From positions 1-64,000 of the forward strand of contig SCTA01000015.1 in assembly GCA_004322275.1 (NCBI GenBank): DNA of 64,000 bases, given 5' to 3'. The DNA is from a bacterium (GTDB lineage Bacteria; Desulfobacterota; Deferrisomatia; Deferrisomatales; BM512). Below the pieces are notes generated by a model. It did not search any database and was not told the DNA's origin. It was given only the letters and a program-made list of their open reading frames with translations. This document shows positions 8,432 through 17,729 of the stretch, piece by piece. Positions within the stretch are counted from its first letter, which is position 1, and every line of letters starts with the position of its first letter. A program made the position numbers and the translations under genes.

Positions 8432-8640
8432 TTCGATTTTCCCTTCCGGATAAAATCAAAGTACATCCATGCGGTGACAGTATCCCCTTTCCTCCCTCAT
8501 TTCAAGATTCCGGAGCATCAGGCGCGGTTTGCGGCGGGCAGGATACGATTAGACCTCGATTTGCTATTGTGAGAGCATGGTTTGCAGTGTTTTACTGTCT
8601 GGATGGATTTTACAATGGACCGGGATTCTTCAGAAAAGCC

Positions 8641-10437
8641 ATGACTTATAAAAAATATTGGACGGCGATATTCGCGGCCCTGCTTGCGGCTCTGGTGCTG
8701 GCGGTCTACTGGCAGACGACGGGGTTCGAGCTTATAAACCTCGACGATTTCGATTACACGCTCCAGAATCCCGTGGTGAGCGGGGGACTGACCTCCTCGG
8801 GAATCAGGGAAGCCCTCACTTCAATTCCGCTTCACGTCTACATGCCGGTGCCGCTCCTCTCCCACATGGCCGACATCGAGTTTTTCGGCCCGAACCCGGG
8901 CCGCTTTCACCTCGTCAACACCCTCATCCACCTTTTTAACACCCTTTTGCTCTTTTTCTTCCTCCGCAGGGCCACCGGCTCGCCGTGGAAGAGCTTTTTC
9001 GCGGCGGCGCTTTGGGCTCTGCACCCTCTCCGTGTCGAATCCGTGGCCTGGGTCGCCGAGCGCAAAGACCTTCTTTCCGGGTTCTTTTTCCTTGCGGGTC
9101 TTCTCGCTTACCTCGAATACGCGAGGAGCCGGAAGCTTTTTCTCTACGCGGCGGCCCTCTTTGCGATGCTGCTGGGGCTGGCCTCCAAGCCGATTCTCGT
9201 CGTCTTTCCCCTCGTCCTGCTTATTGTGGATTTCTGGCCCCTCGCCAGAAAGGAGCCGGTAAAAAAACTCCTGCTGGAGAAGATCCCGTTTTTCGTTCTC
9301 TCCGTGTTTTTTTCCGCGCTGACGATTGTTAGCCAGAGTGCGACCATACGAACGGACGAGATGAGCGTACCGGCCCGGCTGGCTGATACCGCCACCTCTT
9401 ACTTCCATTATCTGAAGCTTACCTTCTGGCCCTTCGGGCTGATAATGGAGGACAGAGGGACGGCGGCCTCGCTTACCGGCTTTTGGGCGGCCGGCGCCGG
9501 GCTTTTGATAATCGCCATTACGTTCATGGCCTGGAAACTCAGAAAAGCCGCACCCGCGGTGACGGCGGGCTGGTGCTGGTATCTGGCGGCGCTTTTTCCC
9601 GTCAGCGGCGTCGTCCCTCTAAATTTTTACATCGTCGCCGACCACTTCACCTACCTGCCGCACGTCGGCCTGATGATAGCGCTGGTCTGGGGGGCGGAGA
9701 GGCTTTACACCGGTTATGTGAAGGAGGCAAGGCCGCTTGCGGCCGCCGGACTGGTCCTGATAGCCGTTCTGACGGTGCTCTCCTTCCGGCAGACCTCTCT
9801 CTGGAAGGACAGCTACACCTTGTTCGGCTATATCGACAGGGAAACCGGAGGAAGAAGCGCCGTGGCGAAAAACAGCCTCGCCATCTCCGATTTCAGGGCG
9901 GGAAAATTTCAGGAGGCTTACGACAGATTCAACGCGGTGCTGGCTCTGGACCCGGAATTCAACCGGGCGCACGGCTACAAGGGTATAGCGGCGGCGAAGC
10001 TGGGAAGATACCGGGAAGGGGTGTTTCTCTTAAAAAAACAGCTCCAGCTTTCTCCCGGCGAAAAGGATTTTTGCCTAAGGCTGGCGAACGTCATGCTTCT
10101 GGCGGGGGATCACCCCGGCGCGGCCCGTCAGGGTCTGGAGAACATCCGTCAGTGGCCCTCCGACAAGATAGCCTGGGAGGCCGTCAAATACTTCGGCGGG
10201 GAATTCGGTGCCAACATGACTGCGGGAAACGGCCTTGCCGCAAAGCAGTTATACCCGGAGGCCTTAAAATATTTCAGGGAGGCCGTGAGGCTGAAACCGG
10301 CGGATTTCAGAGCCCGCGTGAACCTCGGAGTAGTGCTCAGGGCCATCGGCGACGTTACGGGCGCTGAGAGGGAACTGGCTGAGGCGAGAAGGCTAAGCCC
10401 CGGAGAGCCCATTCCCGAAAGCGGGTTTTTTAACTAG
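8641..10437 (+). CDS. TMTC-like multi-pass membrane protein with C-terminal TPRs (paralogue 1)
   Basis: 598 aa from ATG 8641, chosen because the two paralogues begin at the equivalent residue. About 11-12 hydrophobic helices fill residues 1-385, with family motifs LINLDDFDYTLQNP, HPLRVESVAWVAERKDLLSG and a KPILVVFPLVLLIVDFWPL helix. Residues 400-598 carry about three to four TPR units (FQEAYDRFNAVLALDPEFNRA and similar). The family resembles eukaryotic TMTC O-mannosyltransferases and GT-C enzymes; the conserved LDD near the N-terminus could be the catalytic acidic site. Activity in bacteria is unproven. Paralogue 2 follows after 2 bp, so they form an operon. Confidence 0.85.
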   Translation: MTYKKYWTAIFAALLAALVLAVYWQTTGFELINLDDFDYTLQNPVVSGGLTSSGIREALTSIPLHVYMPVPLLSHMADIEFFGPNPGRFHLVNTLIHLFNTLLLFFFLRRATGSPWKSFFAAALWALHPLRVESVAWVAERKDLLSGFFFLAGLLAYLEYARSRKLFLYAAALFAMLLGLASKPILVVFPLVLLIVDFWPLARKEPVKKLLLEKIPFFVLSVFFSALTIVSQSATIRTDEMSVPARLADTATSYFHYLKLTFWPFGLIMEDRGTAASLTGFWAAGAGLLIIAITFMAWKLRKAAPAVTAGWCWYLAALFPVSGVVPLNFYIVADHFTYLPHVGLMIALVWGAERLYTGYVKEARPLAAAGLVLIAVLTVLSFRQTSLWKDSYTLFGYIDRETGGRSAVAKNSLAISDFRAGKFQEAYDRFNAVLALDPEFNRAHGYKGIAAAKLGRYREGVFLLKKQLQLSPGEKDFCLRLANVMLLAGDHPGAARQGLENIRQWPSDKIAWEAVKYFGGEFGANMTAGNGLAAKQLYPEALKYFREAVRLKPADFRARVNLGVVLRAIGDVTGAERELAEARRLSPGEPIPESGFFN

Positions 10438-10439
10438 CG

Positions 10440-12050
10440 ATGGATTACAGAAAACAACGGGCTGCGATATTGCTGGTTTTGCTTGCGGCGCTTGTGCTGG
10501 CTGTCTTCTGGCAATCCGCCGGGTTCGAGCTGATCAGGCTCGACGATTCAAAATACACCCTTTCAAATCCGGCGGTAAGGGGCGGGCTTTCCTGGTCGAA
10601 CGTCAAGGGAGCTTTCTCAACGGTCAAAATCGGCAATTTCATGCCGGTTACACAACTTTCGTACATGAGCGACGCCGAGATTTTCGGACTTAAGCCCTCG
10701 GGATTCCACATTACGAATGTTCTGATCCATCTTCTGAACTCGGTTCTTTTCTTCCTCTTCCTCTACAGGGCTACCGGGTCGCCGTATAAGAGCTTTTTTG
10801 CCGCCGCTCTCTGGGCAGTTCACCCGCTCCGCGCGGAGTCGGTCGCCTGGGTCGCCGAAAGAAGCGACCTCCTCTCGGGACTGTTTTTCTTTCTCGCGCT
10901 TTTCCCATACTCCAGGTACGCAGAAAAGAAAGAACCCGCCGGTTATCTGCTCGCTCTGTCGCTGTTTTTTCTGGGAATCGCTTCTAAACCGACCCTTGCC
11001 GTCTTCCCCCTGATTCTTCTTATATTCGATTTTTGGCCGCTGGAAAGGGTTCAACGTCAGGGAGAGGCGGTAAAAAACCTGCTCGTCGAGAAAATCCCCT
11101 TTCTTGCGCTCTCCGTTCTTTTTTCGGTTATAACGCTCGGAAACCAGTCCGTCTCCGTAAGCAATATGGAAGAGCGGGGGTTGCCGGAGCTTTTGTCCAC
11201 AGTCGTATCCTCCTGCGCGCATTACCTGCGGGCAACTTTCTTGCCGGTGGACCTTGTCATGCAGTACGGGCGGCCCGCCGGTTACCTTTCCGGGGTGTGG
11301 GCTGCTCTGGCCTGGCTGGCGCTTGCAGCCGCCGGATTTCTTGCCTGGCGGTACAGGAAAAAAGCCCCGGCGGAGGTTGCGGGCTGGTGCTGGTATCTGG
11401 CCGCCCTCCTGCCCGTAAGCGGAATCGTCCCGCTAGGTTTTTACTACGTCGCCGACCATTTTACCTACCTGCCCCACGCCGGTCTTATGATTGCCCTGGT
11501 GTGGGGCGCCTGCAGCGTCTACGGAAAATTCACGAAAGAGATGCGGCCGCCCGGCGTCGCCGGAGCAGCGGCGCTGATCGTACTTTCCGTCCTTTGTTTC
11601 CGGCAGGTTTCGGTATGGCGCGACGGCTACGCCTTCTTCGGTTACATAGACAGGGCGACGGCGGGAAGAAGCGCTCTCGCGAAAAACGGCCTGGCGGTGA
11701 ACGATCTATTTGCGGGCAGGTTTCGCGAGGCTTACGACAATCTCGGCAAGGTAATCGAGCTGGACCCTTCTTTCCGGTATGCGAACGGCTACAAAGGCAT
11801 AGCGGCGGAAAAGCTGGGGAGATTCCGGGAGGCGGCGGGACTTTACAAAAAACAGCTTCAGCAGTTTCCCGGCGAGATGGATTACAGCGTCAAGCTCGCC
11901 AACGTCCTCATTATGGCCGGCGATTTGCCCGGCGCGGCGCGGCAGGGGCTTGAAAACACCGGCAGGTGGCCGAACGAAAAGGTCGCGTGGGACGCAGTCA
12001 ACCTCCTCGGCGGAGAAGCGAGGGCGAGGGCTCTGGCCCTTAATCCCTGA
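10440..12050 (+). CDS. TMTC-like multi-pass membrane protein with TPRs (paralogue 2)
   Basis: 536 aa; ATG 2 bp after the stop of paralogue 1, clearly a tandem duplicate. It shares LIRLDDSKYTLSNP, HPLRAESVAWVAERSDLLSG, KPTLAVFPLILLIFDFWPLE and AGWCWYLAALLPVSGIVPL. It is about 60 residues shorter, lacking the last TPR unit, and ends in a short Ala-rich tail. Predicted inner-membrane GT-C-like protein with a soluble TPR domain; substrate unknown. Its 3' end overlaps the convergent gene by 11 bp. Confidence 0.85.
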   Translation: MDYRKQRAAILLVLLAALVLAVFWQSAGFELIRLDDSKYTLSNPAVRGGLSWSNVKGAFSTVKIGNFMPVTQLSYMSDAEIFGLKPSGFHITNVLIHLLNSVLFFLFLYRATGSPYKSFFAAALWAVHPLRAESVAWVAERSDLLSGLFFFLALFPYSRYAEKKEPAGYLLALSLFFLGIASKPTLAVFPLILLIFDFWPLERVQRQGEAVKNLLVEKIPFLALSVLFSVITLGNQSVSVSNMEERGLPELLSTVVSSCAHYLRATFLPVDLVMQYGRPAGYLSGVWAALAWLALAAAGFLAWRYRKKAPAEVAGWCWYLAALLPVSGIVPLGFYYVADHFTYLPHAGLMIALVWGACSVYGKFTKEMRPPGVAGAAALIVLSVLCFRQVSVWRDGYAFFGYIDRATAGRSALAKNGLAVNDLFAGRFREAYDNLGKVIELDPSFRYANGYKGIAAEKLGRFREAAGLYKKQLQQFPGEMDYSVKLANVLIMAGDLPGAARQGLENTGRWPNEKVAWDAVNLLGGEARARALALNP

Positions 12051-13068
12051 ACCCGTACTTTTCCCTGAGCCGAAAGGATATCTCGCGAAGCACGTCATAG
12101 CAGCGCTCTACGGTTTCTCCCTTGTCGGGGTTGACGAGGGCGCAGGTGGCGGGCATTAGAAGGGATTCGGGAAGGAGCCGCTCGCGCGGTATTCCGGCCT
12201 TTTCGAGGATATCCCAGAACCCCTCTATCTGGTCGTAGAGGCCGTCTATGTCGGTGGAGTTGAACTCCTCGTAGTTGGCGGGAACGAGCCCCCAGCCGAT
12301 GGTTCCGCCCTGAGCGAGAAAGGCCTTTATCGAGGGGACGTAGTTGACGAAGCGGTCGCCCCTGCCGAAGGCGTTGAAGGAGAGCACGTCCATCTTCGTC
12401 TTCAGCAGAAAATCCCAGTCGGGGTTGCCGCAAAGGTGTACTCCGCGCCGCCCCGTCACCATCGAAAAGAACCTGTCCATGTCGCTTCTGGCCTGCTCCT
12501 CGCCGAAGCCGGACATCGCGGAGAAGATGAACTCCAGCCCCGGCTCGTCTACGAACATGAAGGCGCGGGGGTTTTTCGCCAGCAGTTCCTCTCCCATCAG
12601 GTTTATCTTGCGGGCCATGAAATCGAGGAGAAACTCGCGCACCTCGTCGTTGTAAAGGATAGGGCGGTCGTTTTCGTCCTTTACGTTCAGTCCGAAGGAG
12701 ATCGGCCCCTCGAACTGCCCGCGTATGGCGTAATAGCTGCCAAGGTCGCGGCTGAGGAATTCGTGGTAGACGGCGGAGTATTTTTCGGAGAGCCGGTAGA
12801 TTTCGGGGTCTTCCATGCGCTCGAAAAAGGCGGGAAGCTCCTCCATGAAGCGTCCCATGTCGAACTCCACCCTGTTGTCAACGTCGTTGATCCGTATGCC
12901 GGGGAAGTTCTCCGAGACCTGAACGTACATGTCCTCCCAGTAGGTGAGCTTGGGAAGCTGCGGCCAGAAGGGGATGTCCAGCGAGAAGGCGAGATCGAGG
13001 GCGCGCTTTACGTCGGTGTGGGGCAGGATGCCCATAGCAGTTGTCTTTAGATTGCCTTTGAAGTCCAT
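12040..13068 (-). CDS. uroporphyrinogen decarboxylase / MetE C-domain-like protein
   Basis: 342 aa, a single TIM-barrel of the UROD/MetE superfamily. An early GILPHTD segment corresponds to the GS(F/L)P strand. HLCGNPDW (about 225) and PATCALVNPDKG (about 310) supply His, Cys and Cys in the order of the MetE zinc site. This favours a methyltransferase (core-MetE or methylcobamide-type) over true haem synthesis, where UroD has no such Cys. It could make methionine or demethylate a methylated substrate. It follows a sigma54 activator gene 38 bp upstream on the same strand, which may control it. Reaction not assignable from sequence alone. Confidence 0.8.
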   Translation of the reverse strand: MDFKGNLKTTAMGILPHTDVKRALDLAFSLDIPFWPQLPKLTYWEDMYVQVSENFPGIRINDVDNRVEFDMGRFMEELPAFFERMEDPEIYRLSEKYSAVYHEFLSRDLGSYYAIRGQFEGPISFGLNVKDENDRPILYNDEVREFLLDFMARKINLMGEELLAKNPRAFMFVDEPGLEFIFSAMSGFGEEQARSDMDRFFSMVTGRRGVHLCGNPDWDFLLKTKMDVLSFNAFGRGDRFVNYVPSIKAFLAQGGTIGWGLVPANYEEFNSTDIDGLYDQIEGFWDILEKAGIPRERLLPESLLMPATCALVNPDKGETVERCYDVLREISFRLREKYGFRD

Positions 13069-13106
13069 ACTCGCCCTCTGATGTTGTACGTTAGATGGTC
13101 AAATTA

Positions 13107-14474
13107 TTACCCCTGTTCGGAATCCTCGATGGCGAAGCGCGTAATCTTCTCCCAGAGGTTTTTTCTGGATATTCCCAGCATCTTCGCGGCCTGAATCTTT
13201 TTCCCTCCGCATTTTTGAAGCGCTTCGGTGACGAAGTCCCTCTCGCAGCGCTCCAACGCCTCCCTGAGCGCCTGCCCCGCCAGCATCCCCGCCGAGTGGG
13301 AGACCGGAGGTTCGCTCCTCGCGGGCTCGCGCAGGTCGGAGGGGAAGTCGTTGACTAAAATCAGATCGCCCTTGGCGAAGGCCACCGCGCGCTCTATGGC
13401 GTGCATTAGCTGGCGTACGTTGCCGGGCAGGGGGTGCGAGACCAGAAGGGCGCGGGCCTCGTCGGAGAGGCGAAGGGGCGTCCTGCCCATCTTGCGGGAA
13501 AAGCGGGCGATGAAAGCGTCCGCCAGAGCCTCTATGTCCTCGGGCCGCTCGCGAAGGGGCGGGACGGTGAGTTTTATCACGTTGAGCCGGTAGAAGAGGT
13601 CTTCGCGGAAATGCCCCTCGCGCACGCGGGTGAGAAGGTCGCGGTTGGTCGCCGCCACGATGCGCACGTCCACCTCGCGCTCCTCCGGGCTGCCGACAGG
13701 CTGAATCTTCTTGTGCTGAATCGCCCGCAGTATCTTGGCCTGCGAGGAGAGGGGAAGCTCGCCGATCTCGTCCAGAAAGAGGGTTCCACCCTGCGCTTTC
13801 AGGAATTTTCCCGTCTGGTTCGTCACCGCGCCGGTGAAGGAGCCCCTGACGTGGCCGAAAAGCTCGGATTCGATGAGGTTCTCGGGGATGGCGGCGCAGT
13901 TTACGCGCACCAGAGGCCCGTCGTTGCGGCTGCTTAGCCTGTGGACAAGCTCCGCGAAGTGCTCCTTGCCGCTGCCGCTCTCGCCGGTGATGAGGACGGT
14001 GGAATCCAGAGGAGCTACGGTGGTTACGGTGTCGAGTGCGTGCCGCATCGAGGGACTTACCGCGATGAATTCCTCCCCTCCCGGCTCGTCCAGCACGTTT
14101 CGGAGGCGAGAATTCTCGTCGGCGAGGATTTTTTTGGCGGTCGCGTCCCTGCTTATGAGGAGAGTCCCTACGAATTTCCCCTCGCCGTCGAAGATCGCCG
14201 TGTAGGTGTTGTCGAAATAGCGGTCGCCCACGCGCACGACGCGGTCGCGGGAGACGTGGGGACCGGCCTTCAGGCTTTCCAGAAGCTCCTCGACCCTCTC
14301 GCGGGTCTGCCCCTTGTGAATGGAGAGGATATGCCTCCCCACCAGCCTCGCCGCCCGCACCTTGCGTATCCGCTCCGCCGCCGGGTTTATGTAGCGGATA
14401 ACGTCCTCATGGTCGAGGAAGATGACCCCCTCCTCCATGCACGCCAGAATCGGCCCGAAAAATCCCTCAGACAT
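13107..14474 (-). CDS. sigma54-dependent PAS-AAA+-Fis transcriptional activator
   Basis: 455 aa. A PAS sensor domain occupies residues 1-115 (IRYINPAAERIRKV; DRYFDNTYTAIFD; GTLLISRDAT). The AAA+ domain follows with Walker A GESGSGKE (about 164), the sigma54-contact loop as GSFTGA instead of the usual GAFTGA, Walker B GTLFLDEIGEL, and the R-finger region ATNRDL. The C-terminus is a Fis-type HTH (KKIQAAKMLGISRKNLWEKI). It activates RNA polymerase-sigma54 in response to a signal sensed by PAS. No cognate kinase is nearby. The gene just downstream is the MetE/UROD-like enzyme, a possible target. Confidence 0.93.
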   Translation of the reverse strand: MSEGFFGPILACMEEGVIFLDHEDVIRYINPAAERIRKVRAARLVGRHILSIHKGQTRERVEELLESLKAGPHVSRDRVVRVGDRYFDNTYTAIFDGEGKFVGTLLISRDATAKKILADENSRLRNVLDEPGGEEFIAVSPSMRHALDTVTTVAPLDSTVLITGESGSGKEHFAELVHRLSSRNDGPLVRVNCAAIPENLIESELFGHVRGSFTGAVTNQTGKFLKAQGGTLFLDEIGELPLSSQAKILRAIQHKKIQPVGSPEEREVDVRIVAATNRDLLTRVREGHFREDLFYRLNVIKLTVPPLRERPEDIEALADAFIARFSRKMGRTPLRLSDEARALLVSHPLPGNVRQLMHAIERAVAFAKGDLILVNDFPSDLREPARSEPPVSHSAGMLAGQALREALERCERDFVTEALQKCGGKKIQAAKMLGISRKNLWEKITRFAIEDSEQG

Positions 14475-14653
14475 ATAATTTTGCTCCTAAACGTTTCCAT
14501 TCGGTAACAAAAGATACCCTACGAATTAAACCGGGTCAACGCGCTTCCTTTTACGGGGACTTTAGAGGCATAACCCGAATTGACCTGTCCGTCAGTCTTT
14601 GTTAAAGTTATAATTCATTGAAAATGCGCGGAATTTTGCCGAGGAGACACTCC

Positions 14654-15964
14654 GTGAGCAATCCGGGTTGCACAAATAACAACATCGCACCGATAATCCC
14701 CGCCAAAGACATTGGCGAAGTCTACGACAACTTCGATCAGGCTTTGCCTGTAGACCCGTCTTCCGAGCAGTACATTCCTCGCGATGATCCTCAACTGAGA
14801 AGATTGGTTTTAGACCTTATCAGAGCAAAAACTTCTCTCCATGCCTTTCTTTGCGGACACAGGGGAAGCGGCAAGACCACAGAACTGAGAAAGCTCTGCA
14901 AAATAAAAGAAATCGGCGAGAACTACATCCCGGTTTTCCTTACCGCTCAGAATTTCGGAACGGAATCGGTAAACCTTACCCACGATGCCTTGCTCGTCGA
15001 AATAGGGCGCAGCATGGCTGAGGCCGGAAAGGAATACGGCGTTACGGGTTCCTATGAGAAGGAACTGGTGGATTGGGGCCGCGAGATAATTTCAAAACTG
15101 GTTAAGAGCGAATCGCTGAAAGCGGAGGCTGGCGCTAAGGCTAACTGGTGGCCTTTCTATTTCAAGGTCGTTGGCTCGACGAGCAAGGACAGAACCCAGG
15201 AAGAAAAGCAGATACTGGCACCTAAAATCGAGGATTTGATAAACATCCTTGACAGGATGGCGCAGGACATAAGGAACAAAACCGGCAAGCGGATTCTTGT
15301 GATTGTAGACGATCTCGAAAAGGGAGAATCCGACGCCGAAAAGGATATGCACAACCGTCTTTTTCAGGAAAATTACGATTCCCTTGTGCGTCCCGCGTTA
15401 TCCATAGTCTACACGTTGCCGATATATTTTCGCGCCATGCCCGGAAGCCGGGTTCCTCTCGGAGAGATATACGCTTTTTCAGCGATTCACATATATAGCC
15501 GCGCCGAGAAAAGAAAAACAACTCCTCAGCCTGACAGAGACAACCGCGATTACGGGATAATGAAAAACTTCATCGAAAAGCGCGTACATTCCCCCAATGC
15601 GCTTTTCGAGGAGAAAACGATAGACGAGTTGATACTTATCGGTGGAGGTCTTTTCAGAGAGACTGCAAGGGCCGTTCGTTTGGCCGCCGGTGAGGCGCTG
15701 GCGCGAAAAGGCGACAAAATAACTTTCAAGGATGTTGAATACGCCTTTAACTCGATTAAAAAAGACTACCAGCCGATGATCCGGGGGGAAGATGTAAACA
15801 TCCTCCGCAAGGTATACGACAGCGAGGAAGGATGGGTGGCGGGCGTCGAGCCCTTCTTGCAGGCCCGTGCAGTTGTAGAGTATGAAAACGGAGACCTTTG
15901 GCTGGATCTTCGCTATGTTCTAAAAGACTACGTCCTGAAGTTGAGCGATGCCGAAAAAGGATGA
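14654..15964 (+). CDS. P-loop ATPase, first gene of an ATPase-TPR pair
   Basis: 436 aa from GTG 14654, which has GAGGAG 8 nt upstream; a TTG at 14618 is in frame but has no such site. Walker A is GHRGSGKTTELRKL (about residues 68-81) and Walker B is RILVIVDDLEK (about 217-227), consistent with an AAA/STAND-like NTPase. PRDDPQLRRLVLDLIRAKTS before the P-loop resembles the N-linker of AAA_16-type proteins. The C-terminal 100 residues (about 335-436, including DVEYAFNSIKKDYQPM) may be a winged helix. The gene overlaps the following TPR gene by 17 bp, so the two products are very likely partners. Function unknown; the arrangement is common in bacterial conflict systems, but that is inference. Confidence 0.85.
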   Translation: MSNPGCTNNNIAPIIPAKDIGEVYDNFDQALPVDPSSEQYIPRDDPQLRRLVLDLIRAKTSLHAFLCGHRGSGKTTELRKLCKIKEIGENYIPVFLTAQNFGTESVNLTHDALLVEIGRSMAEAGKEYGVTGSYEKELVDWGREIISKLVKSESLKAEAGAKANWWPFYFKVVGSTSKDRTQEEKQILAPKIEDLINILDRMAQDIRNKTGKRILVIVDDLEKGESDAEKDMHNRLFQENYDSLVRPALSIVYTLPIYFRAMPGSRVPLGEIYAFSAIHIYSRAEKRKTTPQPDRDNRDYGIMKNFIEKRVHSPNALFEEKTIDELILIGGGLFRETARAVRLAAGEALARKGDKITFKDVEYAFNSIKKDYQPMIRGEDVNILRKVYDSEEGWVAGVEPFLQARAVVEYENGDLWLDLRYVLKDYVLKLSDAEKG

Positions 15965-17642
15965 GTTTTCCCGCTTCGACGGCATAGCGGAAGCGGTCGT
16001 CTCCCGCGCCGAGCGCGCTTTCAACTCGGAGCGTTCAAGCTTTCAGATAGTCGTTTATCTCCATGAAAACGAAAAAATAGAGCTCCTCCGGCGGATACAC
16101 GCCCGGCTTCGCGAGCATAATCTGACTCCCCGCGAATTATCACCCTCACACCGCGATGAGCACGTCTTTACAAAGCTCTATTCCCAGATAACGGAAGCGT
16201 CGAAAGGCCGCATGCTCAGCCTCGTTACCGACGTGCCCAGGGGTGAAAAAGGCATGGGGCCGGACACTGATTTTCTCCAGTACCTGAACATCCACCGCGA
16301 TACGATAGCAAGAGAGCATCTGCGCTTCGTTCTCTTTCTCCATGAGCCCGACGTTGAACCCTTCATGCGCATGGCCGGAGACCTATGGGATTTTCGCAGC
16401 CATACCTACTGGCTGAACGAAGACCTTGAACTGCGAAAGGACAAGGCCGAAGGGTTTTCATGGCTGGACGAAGCGGCTGAAGATATTGATAAAAACAATC
16501 CCGAAGCCGGTGAAGTCGCCGATCATTTAGCCAGAACCAGAAAACTTCTCGAAGAGACCGCAGGAGCGGAGGACAGAGCGAATCTTCTGCTTTCTCTGAC
16601 TCAATGGTTCCAGCGCCGAAACATGTGGGAAGAAGCCATAAAGGCTGCAAGAGAGGGGCTCGCGCAACTCGAAGAAAGCGATGCCAGTTCCCTTAAGGCG
16701 CAACTTGAGAACGGAATTGGTTATATGCTTAAGCACATGGGGCATTCACATCAAGCCCTGGAGCATTATAAAAAAAGCCTTGGTATTTCCCGTGAAGTCG
16801 GCGACCGGTGGGGCGAGGGAGCGGTGCTGAACAACATCTCCCAAATCTATAGTGGCTGGGGCAAGTACGATCAGGCTTTGAAAGCCCTTGAGGAGAGCCT
16901 CGCCATTCTTCAGGAAGTCGGTGACCGGAAGGGCGAGGGAGCGGTGCTGAACAACATCTCCCAAATCTATAGTGGCTGGGGCAAGTACGATCAGGCTTTG
17001 AAAGCCCTTGAGAAGAGCCTCGCCATTCGCCGGGAGGTCGGCGACCGGCAGGGCGAGGGAGTGACGTTGAACAACATCTCTCAGATTTACGATGGCTGGG
17101 GCAAGTACGATCAGGCTTTGAAAGCCCTTGAGGAGAGCCTCGCCATTCTCCGGGAGGTCGGCGACCGGCAGGGCGAGGGAGTGACGCTGAACAACATCTC
17201 CCAAATCTATAGAACTTGGGGCAAGTACGATCAGGCTTTGAAAGCCCTTGAGGAGAGCCTCGCCATTCGCCGGGAGGTCGGCGACCGGAAGGGTGAGGGA
17301 GTGACGTTAAACAACATTGCCTCCACATACCATAGGTTAGGGAAATTCGCTCAAGCGTTGAAGGCCCTTGAAGAAAGTCTCGCCATTCGCCAGGAGGTTG
17401 GCGACCGGCAGGGTGAGGGAGTTTCGTGCGGAAATCTTTCGGTTCTCTGGGGGAAGATGGGAAACCATGCTAAATCGGAGAAGTATGCCCGCTTGAGTCG
17501 CGAAATATTGTCTGAAATAGGCCACGATGATGCCACGTGGGCTAAAGGGCTTATTAAAGGTTCCGGGGTGGTAAAATCCATCGGTAAGGCGGAACCCTCG
17601 GCCAAAAAGAGCAAAAAACGCTCCAGGCCAAAGAAAAGATAG
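15948..17642 (+). CDS. TPR-repeat protein with novel N-terminal domain, partner of the ATPase
   Basis: 564 aa. Residues 1-190 form an unrecognised alpha/beta domain (VVYLHENEKIELLRRIHARL; LRFVLFLHEPDVEPFMRM) that could be a nucleotide-binding or effector fold. From about 205 onward there are helical repeats, with five to six 40-residue kinesin-light-chain-type TPRs (VGDRxGEGxxLNNISQIY..WGKYDQALKALEESLAI) at about 280-500. Their DNA is nearly identical in 120-bp units. The tail is strongly basic (KKSKKRSRPKKR), suggesting nucleic-acid contact. The ATG lies within the end of the ATPase gene. Predicted cytoplasmic scaffold or sensor working with the ATPase. Confidence 0.85.
   Translation: MPKKDEFSRFDGIAEAVVSRAERAFNSERSSFQIVVYLHENEKIELLRRIHARLREHNLTPRELSPSHRDEHVFTKLYSQITEASKGRMLSLVTDVPRGEKGMGPDTDFLQYLNIHRDTIAREHLRFVLFLHEPDVEPFMRMAGDLWDFRSHTYWLNEDLELRKDKAEGFSWLDEAAEDIDKNNPEAGEVADHLARTRKLLEETAGAEDRANLLLSLTQWFQRRNMWEEAIKAAREGLAQLEESDASSLKAQLENGIGYMLKHMGHSHQALEHYKKSLGISREVGDRWGEGAVLNNISQIYSGWGKYDQALKALEESLAILQEVGDRKGEGAVLNNISQIYSGWGKYDQALKALEKSLAIRREVGDRQGEGVTLNNISQIYDGWGKYDQALKALEESLAILREVGDRQGEGVTLNNISQIYRTWGKYDQALKALEESLAIRREVGDRKGEGVTLNNIASTYHRLGKFAQALKALEESLAIRQEVGDRQGEGVSCGNLSVLWGKMGNHAKSEKYARLSREILSEIGHDDATWAKGLIKGSGVVKSIGKAEPSAKKSKKRSRPKKR
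16790..17440 (+). repeat. tandem 120-bp coding repeats (about 5.4 units)
   Basis: Consecutive 120-bp units, for example around GGCAAGTACGATCAGGCTTT at 16860, 16980, 17100 and 17220, are almost identical in bases, synonymous sites included. This points to recent duplication or gene conversion. Each unit encodes one 40-residue TPR. The last unit (from about 17330) has diverged. Confidence 0.9.
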
Positions 17643-17729
17643 TCCCGGAATTTTCTTCTCCGGAATCCTCCAGCAAATACACAGAGTTTATACAACAATT
17701 TCCCTTTGCTGCCGCACAGAGGCTCCCGA

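Noticed and set aside
16729-17328. 200-codon minus-strand frame with repeated segments
   Set aside because: It is the antisense of the 120-bp TPR repeats; repetition alone keeps the frame open.
16790-17440. Possible CRISPR array
   Set aside because: Units are 120 bp with no unique spacers, and are in frame within a TPR gene.
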